This document shows, piece after piece, positions 17,324-25,362 of a DNA stretch of 51,728 nt (within the stretch, counting starts at the first letter, position 1; each line of letters begins with the position of its first letter). A model generated the notes under the pieces. That model saw nothing but the letters and a program-made list of their open reading frames with translations, searched no databases and was not told the DNA's origin. The DNA lies in NCBI GenBank assembly GCA_022072415.1, contig JAJVHW010000071.1, positions 1 through 51,728 of the forward strand, written 5' to 3'. A program made the position numbers and the translations under genes. Origin of the DNA: Planctomycetota bacterium. GTDB lineage: Bacteria; Planctomycetota; JAJSAM01; JAJVHW01.

Positions 17324-18418
17324 ATGCCGAATCTTGATGGGTTCGACCCCGGAGCAGATGCAGAGCACATCTACTTGCTGACGCAGGGCCGCCGGGCCAT
17401 CGAGGAGTGGCGAGCGATCCACCCGCAGACGCGGCTCTGTCTGAGCGGTGCGGAGTTCAGCGGCGCCGACCTGAGTGGCCTGAACTTGCGCGGCGCGTAT
17501 CTGTTCGACGCGCGACTTGGGGGCGCGAACCTACGTGGTGCTGACCTCAGCGGCGCGAAGCTGATTCGCGCAGATCTTTGCGCCGTGGACCTGCACGGTG
17601 CGAACTTGTGCCACGCATCGCTACGAGGTGCCAACTTGAGTGCCGCCCACCTTGACAACGTCACCTTCATCGACACCAACCTGGCTGATGCCGACTTCAA
17701 CGGCGCGAGCCTTCAGGACACGAGATTCCTCCGGGTCGACCTTGGCGGTGCTCGCAACTTGTCCGCCGTGTTCCACGTCGGCCCCTCATTTGTCAGTGCG
17801 CAAACGCTTGCGCTGTCGAGGGGGAGGCTGCCCCGCGAGTTTCTCCGCGGCTGCGGTCTCCAAGACTGGGAGATCATCGCGGTGCAGCTCTGCGATCCGG
17901 ACTTGACTCAAGAAGAGATTCAGGAGGTGAACCTTCAGGTCGGCGCGGCGCGCCTCGCGCACCCGATTCAGACGCGAGCGGTGTTCATCTCGTACACGCA
18001 CGCAGACTCTGCAGCTGTTGAACGTATCGAGTCTGCGCTTCAGTCGCATGGCGTACGCGTGTGGCGCGACGTTCGTGATCTCAGGGCGGGGCCTCTGGAC
18101 GAGCAAGTCCGCAATGCGATGCAGGAACGTGTAGCCGTCGTAGTTCTATCCAGGACCTCACTGAGGAGCGACTGGGTCGCCGCCGAGGTGGCGCATGCGT
18201 GTGCAATAGAGAAGGAGCAAGGTCGCCACGTCCTCTGCCCGATCGCGCTGGATTCATCGTGGACGGAGGGCACCCTCGGCATGGGGCTGACGCACGCGCT
18301 GAAGAGGTACGTAGTGCTCGACTTCGCCGCGTTGGCCGGTGGGTTCGAGGCGTCGGATGCGACGCTAAGGCTCGTCGAGGGACTGCGCCGCTACTATGGG
18401 CCGACACGCGCGTCATGA
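17324..18418 (+). CDS. Pentapeptide-repeat protein with C-terminal TIR domain
   Basis: 364 residues, ATG preceded by AGGAGG. Residues about 40-130 are pentapeptide repeats of the A(D/N)LxG type (GADLSGLNLRGAYL, GANLRGADLSGAKL, GANLCHASLRGANLS), forming a right-handed beta helix. A linker leads to a TIR domain from about residue 220: TRAVFISYTHADSAAVERI, VRVWRDVRDLRAG, VVVLSRTSLRSDWVAAEVAHA. The last segment contains the Glu used by NAD-degrading TIR domains. Such fusions are common in bacteria and are suspected immunity effectors. The gene ends convergently against an IS1182 remnant, overlapping its stop by a few bases. Confidence 0.9.
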   Translation: MPNLDGFDPGADAEHIYLLTQGRRAIEEWRAIHPQTRLCLSGAEFSGADLSGLNLRGAYLFDARLGGANLRGADLSGAKLIRADLCAVDLHGANLCHASLRGANLSAAHLDNVTFIDTNLADADFNGASLQDTRFLRVDLGGARNLSAVFHVGPSFVSAQTLALSRGRLPREFLRGCGLQDWEIIAVQLCDPDLTQEEIQEVNLQVGAARLAHPIQTRAVFISYTHADSAAVERIESALQSHGVRVWRDVRDLRAGPLDEQVRNAMQERVAVVVLSRTSLRSDWVAAEVAHACAIEKEQGRHVLCPIALDSSWTEGTLGMGLTHALKRYVVLDFAALAGGFEASDATLRLVEGLRRYYGPTRAS

Positions 18419-18885
18419 AGCGGCGAACGGGGTGAGTACCTCGACGGTCCGTGCCCAGACCCTCGTCCCGTCGAGCGACACGTGCCCGAGCTCTGCCATC
18501 CCCGCGTCGCGGCAGAGTTGGAGCACCTGCACGAGGAGTTCCGATATCTCATTCCAGTGCCTCGTCCGGAGGTTGCAGATCCTGTCGTGGTCCGGGCGCT
18601 CCGAGCCCACCAGTGTCCGGAATTCCAGACGCTCCTCGCCCGCAATCTCCATCCTGCGCGACGAAACGACCCCCGGCAGTACGAGTAGAGCCGGAGCGCG
18701 ACCATCATGCGCGGGTCGTACGGAGGCTGTCCCGTCGGTCTGTCGTACTTCGCGTAGATCGCCGAGAGGTCCACGTCCTCCGTCGGAGCCTTGCGGAAGT
18801 AGTGCACCGGGTGGTCCGACGGGACCAAGTGTCGCAACGCGGGCCGGAAGAACTCCCCCTGGTCCGGATTCCACGCGCGAAACAC
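18411..18885 (-). pseudogene. IS1182-family transposase remnant, frameshifted
   Basis: From a GTG at 18885 the translation FRAWNPDQGEFFRPALRHLVPSDH...DLSAIYAKYDRPTGQPPYDPRMM is the conserved N-terminus of IS1182 transposases. After LRLYSYCRG the frame is lost. The family sequence continues in another frame (SSRRMEIAGEERLEFRTLVG, ERPDHDRICNLRTRHW, LCRDAGMAELGHVSLDGTRV) and ends at a TGA at 18413. Only the first third of a normal transposase remains and the catalytic core is gone. No inverted repeats were found. Confidence 0.85.
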
Positions 18886-19225
18886 GGTCTACGACATCCC
18901 CAGATCAGCGACCGCGGCGGCGAAGTGGTTCCGCGCCAAACCGGTCTCCGCGGCACCAGAAAATCGGCTCCTGGTTGCGGCGAATTGGCTGGGTGGGGAT
19001 CGGCGAACCGGGAGGAGGCAGGGCCGCCGGATGCGCCAGCATCCCTCCGAGACGTCGTTGCGCTGCAAGTGACGCCAAGCGCAGGGCTTGCGAAGCGCAG
19101 ACCGGGGCAGCGAGCTGCTTCCCAGCCAGGACAGCGAAGAGGCAGTGTTCTCCACACGGACTGCACACGCCTCCGCGGAGACAACGCGAGATTCCCGGCA
19201 CGACCGAGTCTTGTGTCGATGGCGC

Positions 19226-19252
19226 GTAAATTGTTATGCATAAACAGTTTAC
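19226..19252. repeat. AT-rich imperfect palindrome
   Basis: A 27-base near-palindrome, with arms GTAAATTGTT and AACAGTTTAC around a centre containing ATGCAT. Nine of the ten outermost positions on each side pair. It sits in a short AT-rich island inside GC-rich DNA. It could be an operator, a recombination site or a decayed IS end. Confidence 0.6.
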
Positions 19253-19340
19253 ATAAATTAGTGGGCCGCGAGCCTAACCATGCTCCTCCGTAACTACAGG
19301 TTGTTGATCATCTTGCTTTCCCCACAACCCATGGTATGAT

Positions 19341-19379
19341 CTAGATGGGCGGCAGGTACGATGCGCACCGTCCATCTAG
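19341..19379. repeat. Inverted repeat, 12-bp arms
   Basis: CTAGATGGGCGG at 19341-19352 and CCGTCCATCTAG at 19368-19379 pair with one mismatch around a 15-base loop. No T-run follows on either side. Function unknown; it may be a hairpin in a transcript or a binding site. Confidence 0.6.
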
Positions 19380-19686
19380 GAGTCGCGACACTTGACACTT
19401 CAGCCGTCTTCCCTACCATCCGAGGTTCTCGGCGCTTGACGCTGAGTCCACGACCCTGCGCTCGGCATCGCCCGAGGACCTGGTCGGAGGTTACAGCATG
19501 TCATCTCGGCCTTAGTTTCCGAGCTGGCGTACGTGGCTCCGAGGTTGCCCACGAGGCGACCTCGGATCCGGTGGCTGATCGCCGTGTCGATCGCTACGCC
19601 GTAGAAACAGATGAAGGTCAGTCTCGCAAAGCCGGGCGGTGCCGCCGACGGACGGTCGCCCTGCCCGCGTCTGCGAGCATGATATG

Positions 19687-19720
19687 GCACCGGCCGTGCC
19701 ATGGGAGGCACGGCCGGTGC
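19687..19720. repeat. Perfect 14-bp hairpin
   Basis: GCACCGGCCGTGCC at 19687-19700 and its exact complement at 19707-19720 flank a six-base loop. It lies 57 bases after the stop of the 28-residue membrane ORF read on the minus strand, the position of a terminator. Neither side has a T-run, so intrinsic termination is uncertain. Confidence 0.65.
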
Positions 19721-19777
19721 GGAGACTTGGGTACCCGCTGCGGGAGCTGGGTACCGCCCAATCGCGTGCGAACGCCC

Positions 19778-19864
19778 CTAGAGGCGTCGTACGACGATCA
19801 GGATCAGCCCGCCGATTGCCGCAAGCAGCGCGGCGAGAACGACGGCATAGCTGATTTCCATCAT
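19778..19864 (-). CDS. 28-residue single-pass membrane peptide
   Basis: Two adjacent ATGs follow AAAGGAGAGG at ideal spacing, the strongest ribosome binding site in this part of the window. The product is one hydrophobic helix, SYAVVLAALLAAIGGLILIV, with a short acidic start (MMEI) and basic end (RRL), and so a typical small membrane peptide. It could be a KdpF-like subunit, a toxin of a type I toxin-antitoxin pair, or another small membrane protein. No kdpA follows, and no partner gene is visible. The 400 bases upstream contain several hairpins. Confidence 0.5.
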   Translation of the reverse strand: MMEISYAVVLAALLAAIGGLILIVVRRL

Positions 19865-20273
19865 GGCCGCCTCTCCTTTCGTGAATTCTCACGCAGGGAG
19901 TCCAAGGCCCCGGGCGGTCCCACCCCCCGTGCTAGGGGAGGTTCAAGGTGCGGCGTGGCCCTAGGGCCGTTGCCAAACCGCGACCTTTTGCGAAGACGCC
20001 GACCTCTCGTAAGGGGGGTCGGCGTCATGCGTATGCCTAAGCTGAGGGTGGCAACCCGCCGATCGGCAGACTGCCTCAACAGAGGTTACCACGCCCCGTG
20101 GGGAAATCTGCCAACAGGTCGAATTTTTGCAACGTCGTAGGGTGCCGTCGGACTGTGCCGCGACGACAAACGTGTCCGCTGGACGCACAAGTCATTTGCA
20201 GATAACGAGATATGGTGATGCAGAAGTGCCCACGGGAGTCCCAGCTTCCAAAATCACGCGTAGTAACCGGTCA
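19865..20273 (-). promoter_or_regulatory. Hairpin-rich leader candidate for the small membrane peptide
   Basis: About 400 bases between the IS1595-type element and the peptide start, with no supported ORF. On the minus strand it contains a perfect 10-bp stem (arms 19995-20004 and 20017-20026, GACGCCGACC), the self-complementary GCCGATCGGC near 20057, and several short GC stems before the ribosome binding site. This arrangement suggests a structured leader RNA, but it matches no riboswitch class that I can identify by eye. The IS may have cut its upstream part. Confidence 0.3.
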
Positions 20274-21336
20274 ACGGGCCATCAAGGCGTGACAGGTCGG
20301 CGCCTTCGTCTTCCGTAGGCCGGCCGTCCACCCGTGAAATCGTCGTAGGTCGGCGGCGCGCCGCCGGTCGCGCAGGCGAGGACGCGCTGGAAGTGCAGGC
20401 CGCGGCTCAAGGAGTGGCGGCGGTTGAAGCGGAACTCGAACTCGGCGAGGTACGCGGGCAGGTGCTTCATCGACACCGCGCCCTGGTAGGTCGCGAGCAG
20501 CACGCGGTGCACGAGCGAGAAGACGCGGTGGACCCCGGGGAGGATGTCGTGCGCCTTGCGGTCGCTCTTGGAGACGCACGTCGGGACGTGGTCGAGCTTC
20601 GCAGCGGCGGCCGCTGCGCGGTAGCTGCGCCAGTCGTCCGTGAGCAACGTGCTGCCCGGCGCGACGTGCTCCTTGAAGAACTCCTCGAAACTCGCGATCG
20701 TGCCGTCGCGCATCGAGCCAAGGCGGATGCGGCCGAAGCCCTGCTTCGCCGTGCGCAGCTCGACGGCTCCGCCGATCAGCGCCTTCTTGTCGCCCACGAA
20801 AGGCCGTCCCACGTTCGCCCGGCCCTCGCGCACCCCGCCTTTCCACGTGTCGTCGTGCGGCAGCCGACGGCGCTGCGCAGCCTGTGGAGCCACAGCCACG
20901 CGGTCGGGTAACTGACTCCGAGCTGCTGCGCGAGGGACGTTGCCGAAATCCCCTGCTTCGTCGAGACGAAGAGGTACATCGCCAGGAACCACAGACGCAG
21001 CGGCTTGGGGCTGTTGTGAATGACGGTCCCGGCGGTGAGCGACGTCTGCCCGCCGCAGGAACGGCACTCGTCGGTCTTCCTCGACTCGATGAACCAGGCG
21101 GCGTCGTGACCGCAGCGCGGACACCGGAACGCGCAGCCGTACTTCCAGCGCCGCAGCACCTCGGCGCAACGCTCGTCGTCGCGGAACCACGCGACGAACA
21201 CCGCCAGCGTCCGCGGCAGCGCGTCGTCGCGCATCCGCGACGGATCGACCTCGGGCATCGAAGCCTCCTCTCGAGTGGGCCGCGAAGCCTACGAGGAGGC
21301 GGGGACGCTCGAACCTGTCACGCCTTGATGGACCGT
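20274..21336 (-). mobile_element. IS1595-family insertion sequence A, inactive
   Basis: The ends carry 24-bp inverted repeats with one mismatch (left 20274-20297, right 21313-21336), sharing the core CATCAAGGCGTGACAGGT. Flanks 20266-20273 ACCGGTCA and 21337-21344 ATCGGTCA differ at one base and are best explained as an aged 8-bp target duplication, the length expected for IS1595. The length of 1063 bp is normal. The transposase is frameshifted. Confidence 0.85.
20282..21258 (-). pseudogene. IS1595-family transposase A, one frameshift
   Basis: The N-terminal part from the ATG at 21258 has the zinc ribbon (CPRCGHDAAWFIESRKTDECRSCGG), the SLTAGTVIHNSPKPLRLWFLAMYL segment and GVSYPTAWLWLHRLRSAVG. 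The frame is lost at about 20885 and the protein continues in the -1 frame. That part has HDDTWKGG (first catalytic Asp), LLTDDWRSYRAA (second Asp), VHRVFSLVHRVLLATYQG and FEFRFNRR. A one-base deletion explains this. The stop lies in the left inverted repeat. Confidence 0.85.
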
Positions 21337-21411
21337 ATCGGTCATAGTCCGAAGTCTCCGACACGGAGCCCGCGCCAAGAATCGCGGGTAGATGTACAGA
21401 GGGATAGCAAG

Positions 21412-22454
21412 CATGCATATCCGGCTGTTGACCGTAGCCCCAAGGGGTTGTGCTAGAAGGGCAACGGATCGGCTGGCTCGTCGGCGTAGACCTGCGCGTA
21501 GGTGCGCGGCGAGACCTTCGCCGCAATGCCGAGGATCGTCTGGAAGGCGGCTTGCGGCGAGTGCCGGCGGTTGAAGCGGAATGTGAACTCGTCGAGGTAC
21601 CGCTGGAGGTGCTTCTTCGAGACGCGGCCGTGGTGCGTGCCCTCGAGCCACGTCTTCAGGTTGGCAAAGACGAGGTGCAGGTGCTTGAGGACGTCCTTCT
21701 GCGCGTCGCCGAGCGACGTGGACTCGATCCCGTGCTCGTAGCCGAGCGCCTCGACGGCGTCGTACGTCTCGTGCCCGTCGGTCACGACGAGAGCCCCGCG
21801 CTCGATGCTGTCCTTGACGAACGCCATCAGGCGCGGCTTCGACGAACTCGGCACGTGACGCAGCCGGATGCGGCCGGGCTGCGTACCCTTCTTCGTCGGC
21901 CGCAACTCGACCGCACCTACCACGACAGCCTTGTCGCGCGCGGTCCGCTCCTTCCTGCCCCGGAACGGCGCCCCGATCAGGGTCTCGTCGACCTCGACGA
22001 CGCCGAAGAGCTGCGAGCGCTCGGGCGCGACCATCGCGGAACGCAGCTTCTGGAGCATCTGGTACGCGGTCTCGTAGCGGCTGAGGCCGAGTTGCCTCTA
22101 GAGCGCGAGCGCCGAGACGCCTCGCTTGTCCGTTGCCACCAGGTATGCGGCCCACATCCACGACTTCAACGGCAAGCGGCTGCGGTGCATCGCCGTGCCC
22201 GCGGTGACCGACGTGATCAGATCGCAGTTCGCGCACCGCATCGCCTTCCGGTCAGGACGAGGCCACGACCTGACGCCGCCGCAGCGACGGCAGCGAAACC
22301 CGTCGGGCCAGCGACACCGCACGAGGTACGCGAGGCACGCCTCGTCGGTCGCGAACTCGCGTGTGAACTCCACGATGTTGCGAGGGTAGCCCGGCTTCGG
22401 CACGTGGACGAAACGCTACCGGTGGTGGTCGCGGTCGTCAACCGGATATGCATG
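21412..22454 (-). mobile_element. IS1595-family insertion sequence B, inactive
   Basis: The ends are perfect 13-bp inverted repeats (CATGCATATCCGG at 21412-21424 and its complement at 22442-22454). They are flanked by an exact 8-bp target duplication, ATAGCAAG, at 21404-21411 and 22455-22462. The element is 1043 bp. It sits 67 bases from element A in the same orientation. The intact duplication indicates a more recent insertion than A, yet the transposase already has a stop codon. Confidence 0.93.
21453..22403 (-). pseudogene. IS1595-family transposase B with an in-frame stop
   Basis: From the ATG at 22403 the product has the zinc ribbon CRRCGGVRSWPRPDRKAMRCANC and SVTAGTAMHRSRLPLKSWMWAAYL. 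It is interrupted by an amber codon at 22098-22100 inside GVSALAL*RQLGLSRYETAYQML. The same frame continues with VVEVDETLIGAPFRG, LVVTDGHETYDAV, HLHLVFANLKTWLEGTHHG and FTFRFNRRHSP, so all catalytic residues are present. Only the single stop disables it, unless it is suppressed. Confidence 0.9.
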
Positions 22455-22461
22455 ATAGCAA

Positions 22462-22494
22462 GAGGCCCCGTCACACAACGTGTGACGGGGCCTC
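22462..22494. terminator. Perfect 15-bp hairpin next to IS B
   Basis: GAGGCCCCGTCACAC at 22462-22476 and its exact complement at 22480-22494 enclose a three-base loop. It stands about 155 bases after the stop of the RuvC-like gene on the minus strand and could terminate that operon. The base run after the stem is TTGCTATC, not a full T-run. It may also be a miniature inverted repeat. Confidence 0.5.
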
Positions 22495-22649
22495 GTCGCT
22501 GCATCCTCAACAAAGGAGCGCGGACAGCCTCCGAACCCGTCTCGTACGTGAACAGAACGAGTTGATCCGTGCGATCGTGCCAAGCGATGTCGAAAGGGAT
22601 TGCCGTCACACTGTCGGTTCGAGTCACTTGCTGCCTTGTCGTTGCCCAC

Positions 22650-23165
22650 TCAGATCTGCGAGTGGTCCCGTGTCGCAAGTGCAGCGGCGAGAGAATCAAA
22701 CACGCTCATCGAAGCTCTTTCAGCCTGAGAGTTGCGTCGCCGGTTCGGCAGTATCGTGCGCAGCTCGGGGAACTCCACCGCGAGAGACGAGGCGACAGCG
22801 TGCTTGGTGGTGACGCCTCGTGGCGCAAAGTGCTCGCGCACCTGATCAGGCGTGCAGAGAAGGACCGGCAGCGTTGGCGACGTAAGCGCCTCGCCAATTG
22901 ACTCGATAAACGCCTCTAGCGCAGGTCCGCGAAACTCATGGTCAGTTTCGCGCCAGTCCGGCATGACCAAGGCCGTCGGCTGATACTCAATCAGCACCCT
23001 ATTGACTGCGAGGAGGCTGGAGTCGTTCTTGCGGTTGCAAGTTTTGGTTCCCCAGCCGACCAGGCGCAGTGGCTCGTACTCGATGACGGCGTAACCGAAG
23101 CCCCAGGTCATCGGGTCGATGGACAACAGTCGCTCCGTCGGGTTCTCTACATACTCAAGGGTCAT
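22650..23165 (-). CDS. RuvC-like RNase H-fold nuclease
   Basis: 171 residues. LLSIDPMTWGFGYAVIE near residue 13 is the first RuvC-fold strand with its catalytic Asp, RVLIEYQPTALVMPDW holds the second region, and ASMSVFDSLAAALA near the end supplies the last Asp. TTKHAVASSLAVEFPEL is also typical of Holliday junction resolvase relatives. It probably resolves branched DNA for the mobile module. Its ATG overlaps the XRE regulator stop as ATGA, so the two form one operon. The exact subfamily is uncertain. Confidence 0.6.
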   Translation of the reverse strand: MTLEYVENPTERLLSIDPMTWGFGYAVIEYEPLRLVGWGTKTCNRKNDSSLLAVNRVLIEYQPTALVMPDWRETDHEFRGPALEAFIESIGEALTSPTLPVLLCTPDQVREHFAPRGVTTKHAVASSLAVEFPELRTILPNRRRNSQAERASMSVFDSLAAALATRDHSQI

Positions 23166-23515
23166 AGTGCTGAAGTTGGAAGATCGTTGGTAATGAGGGA
23201 GAGGACGTCGAGCTTCCTCTTGTCAGCCAAGGTCAGTCGACTCTTCGCGGAGATCTGTCGTGCAAGTCGCCGAGCTCGTTGCCGAATCTGCTGATGGACC
23301 GCTTGATACTCTCCGGTGAACAGATGACGAAGTCCGACGCGGAAGACAATCTCGTAGGCCATGACCGTCGACAGCGACGGCAGGCGGTTTCCGCGTTCGT
23401 ATCGAGAAACCTTCGACCCGTGCGAGGCACCGAGCAATATCGCCAGCTCTTGTTGCGCGAGAGCATTTCGCTTTCTATACATCCGCAGGTACTGCGGGAG
23501 GTGTGATGTGGACAT
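23162..23515 (-). CDS. XRE-family transcriptional regulator
   Basis: 117 residues from the ATG at 23515. The N-terminal helix-turn-helix reads LPQYLRMYRKRNALAQQELAILLG...GSKVSRYERGNRLPSLSTVMAYEIVF, a standard Cro/C1 domain. The C-terminal 50 residues are basic (QQIRQRARRLARQISAKSRL). The frame extends far upstream, but that part is a shadow of the ATPase gene. It precedes and overlaps the RuvC-like gene. Three 9-bp repeats lie 140-170 bases upstream of its start and are candidate operators. Confidence 0.85.
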   Translation of the reverse strand: MSTSHLPQYLRMYRKRNALAQQELAILLGASHGSKVSRYERGNRLPSLSTVMAYEIVFRVGLRHLFTGEYQAVHQQIRQRARRLARQISAKSRLTLADKRKLDVLSLITNDLPTSAL

Positions 23516-23625
23516 GCTCTCATCATCGATGATCAATCGGAGTCCTGATAGCAGTGGAAAGTTGCCGGCAACGGCAAGAAGACACCGGCGGCGTGAACTC
23601 AGAGGATACTGGTGCTGTCCAAGTC

Positions 23626-25011
23626 TCATGGTGGGAGTGTAGGAATGGCCGGCGCGGATGAACTCTGTGCACTCTGTGAACGCTCCGGCGACGTGGGCGC
23701 CGTAAGGCCATACCGCTCGAAGAGCGTGACCAGTTTGCTCCCCTCGGAGTCCGCGATCACGTAGCCGTCGGCTCGGCGCTGGGTCAGCAGGCCGAGTCGC
23801 TGCCGGATCTGCCACCCGATCCAGTGCGGCGTCGGTCTGCGCTGAAGCTCGTCCGAGTGCCGCTCGGCAAAGACGGTAGCGATCTGGCGCATCGTTGGTG
23901 GGACCGCCGTTCCGTTGATCAGGTCCCGGATGACCTCAAGTATCCGGCCGTCCAAATCGAGTCCACGGTCGGCAGAGAGCTGGGCCTGATGCTGGCGCAG
24001 CATCGCCATCACTTCGGACGTGACCCGTGGGTTGTCGATCATCGCGAGGAGGGGGCCGAAGGACTGGACGAGGCGGGGCTCAAGAGAGCGGTCGACCTCC
24101 GGAGGAGCGGGGGTCGTGGTGAGGGTTTGAAGCCGGAAGAGTAGGAGCTGGTTTCGAAGATGCAGCGACTCCTCCCGGTGCCGGTGATCGAGGCTGATTG
24201 GTACGTCGCGGCGCAGCCGCTTGAGGCCGAGCTGCTCGGAGATGAAGCGGCTCTCCAGGCCACGATCGTCGAAGGCGCTGCGCGAGGCGATGATCTTCGG
24301 GCCGAAGACGTGATAGGCGTGCGGCGAGTACTCCTTGGTCGCGGCGTTCTGCTCGGCTCGAAGCACGGGGAAGCCGCGGACGGTCCCGTTGTTGAGGATC
24401 TTCGTGATGTCGTTCTTCTCGTCGGAGAAGCGGAAGTCTGCCTCATCAAGGACGAGCGTGCCCCGGATGGAGTCAAGTATCCGAAACAGGGGCGAGACGG
24501 TGGAGGCGCCGGAGGCGAAGATGGGCTTGTAGCAAAGTCCGCCGACGGTCAGCAGGAATCGGGTCTTACCGGAGCCGGGGGCTCCGGTCACGCGAAGATA
24601 CGGGAGCTCGTGGAAGCCGTCGTGAACCCAGGAGAGCAGGACGTAGTGGGCGGCGATGACTTCGAACAGCGGGCTCAGGTCCACGTACTGATGGATGAAC
24701 CGCTGGACTGCGGCCAGGAGCTCCGTCTTGGACCCGTAGTCCTCGGGTCCGGATGGAAACAGGACGACGTCATGTGTAAGGAGGTTGTTCTGTGGTGAGT
24801 AGGGCGCAAGCGTTCGGCCGTCCGAGAGACGATGGTCAACCACGGCTCGATGCTCGCCGCCTTTCGCGATGACGAACCCCGTCCGAGCTGGATCGCGGCT
24901 ATACACCATCTCGAGGAGAGATCCGTCTTGCAGGACGGCGGAGGCTGTGGGAACGCGTCTAATCTTCTCGTCGGGCGCGCGGTCAGCGGCACGCTTGCTT
25001 GTGTCTTCCAT
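23626..25011 (-). CDS. Phage/plasmid helicase-like P-loop ATPase
   Basis: 461 residues from the ATG at 25011 (METDSK-like start MEDTSK); the open frame reaches 25074. The ATPase core has Walker A VTGAPGSGKTRFL near residue 148, Walker B TLVLDEADFRF near 187, and KIIASRSAFDDRGLESRFI near 240, where the sensor residues are expected. A winged-helix-like C-terminus (PHWIGWQIRQRLGLL) follows. This pattern matches mobile-element proteins related to the helicase half of primase-helicases. It probably serves replication of the small module with the RuvC-like nuclease and XRE regulator. No primase domain is present. Confidence 0.65.
   Translation of the reverse strand: MEDTSKRAADRAPDEKIRRVPTASAVLQDGSLLEMVYSRDPARTGFVIAKGGEHRAVVDHRLSDGRTLAPYSPQNNLLTHDVVLFPSGPEDYGSKTELLAAVQRFIHQYVDLSPLFEVIAAHYVLLSWVHDGFHELPYLRVTGAPGSGKTRFLLTVGGLCYKPIFASGASTVSPLFRILDSIRGTLVLDEADFRFSDEKNDITKILNNGTVRGFPVLRAEQNAATKEYSPHAYHVFGPKIIASRSAFDDRGLESRFISEQLGLKRLRRDVPISLDHRHREESLHLRNQLLLFRLQTLTTTPAPPEVDRSLEPRLVQSFGPLLAMIDNPRVTSEVMAMLRQHQAQLSADRGLDLDGRILEVIRDLINGTAVPPTMRQIATVFAERHSDELQRRPTPHWIGWQIRQRLGLLTQRRADGYVIADSEGSKLVTLFERYGLTAPTSPERSQSAQSSSAPAIPTLPP
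23657..23683 (-). repeat. Three 9-bp repeats (GAGTTCAYN type)
   Basis: Read on the minus strand the units are GCGTTCACA, GAGTGCACA and GAGTTCATC with no spacer. They overlap the 3' end of the ATPase gene and lie upstream of the XRE gene. The same triple 9-bp arrangement recurs downstream of both recombinase tails, at 27037 and 30413. Confidence 0.6.
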
Positions 25012-25206
25012 GCACCAAGCGTTGCACGAGATGTGTGTGGGGTGATAGCAGGAGAGTGGTGCCGGGGCCGGCAACGTGGATCCACAGGAAGCGCCTTGAC
25101 GAAAGATCGGATCCGGAGGAGATTCCGAATCGGGGTCATGTGAGGTGCCGAGCGAGGCAACTCTCCCCTGCTATCTCGTCGCCCAGTGCTCTGGTACCGT
25201 CACTCG

Positions 25207-25362
25207 GTGCAACTTTCACCAGAAGACATCAAAGAGCTACAGGGGATCTGGAGACAGATATTTGACGAGACGATCTCAGACGCCGAGGCGCAGGTCTGTG
25301 GAAACAACCTGGTCGAGCTGTTCCTCGTGCTCGCAGAACACAACAAACGAACATCGCCATGA
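25207..25362 (+). CDS. Small recombinase-associated protein, copy 1
   Basis: 51 residues from a GTG, ending in a TGA that overlaps the recombinase ATG as ATGA. Sequence highlights are LSPEDIKELQGIWRQIF and NNLVELFLVLAEH. It aligns along its whole length with the 49-residue product at 27168-27317 (LTEEDISEYQRIWKEVF, SWLVELFLILASH), which shows selection for the protein. Similar short helical proteins are often found just before serine recombinases in mobile elements, as far as I recall. A role as recombination directionality or regulatory factor is inferred. Confidence 0.75.
   Translation: MQLSPEDIKELQGIWRQIFDETISDAEAQVCGNNLVELFLVLAEHNKRTSP

Larger units (their letters stand above)
18886..19777. 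other. Gene-poor region between IS remnant and small membrane ORF
   Basis: About 890 bases with no supported gene. 18890-19200 is GC-rich filler whose minus-strand frames give no family match. 19210-19340 is markedly AT-rich and contains a palindrome. Then follow an inverted repeat at 19341-19379 and a strong hairpin at 19687-19720, each listed separately. It may be IS debris joined to a regulatory segment. Confidence 0.5.

Noticed and set aside
18886-19210. Short Cys-containing minus-strand frames after the IS1182 remnant
   Set aside because: Three frames are open in parts, none has a ribosome binding site or family pattern, and they contradict each other.
19687-19720. Classical Rho-independent terminator
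   Set aside because: The stem is excellent, but neither strand has a run of T after it, so it is listed as a hairpin repeat only.
19778-19864. kdpF start of a potassium-transport operon
   Set aside because: The size and hydrophobicity would fit, but no kdpA follows and the sequence lacks the usual KdpF C-terminal motif. Kept only as an alternative.
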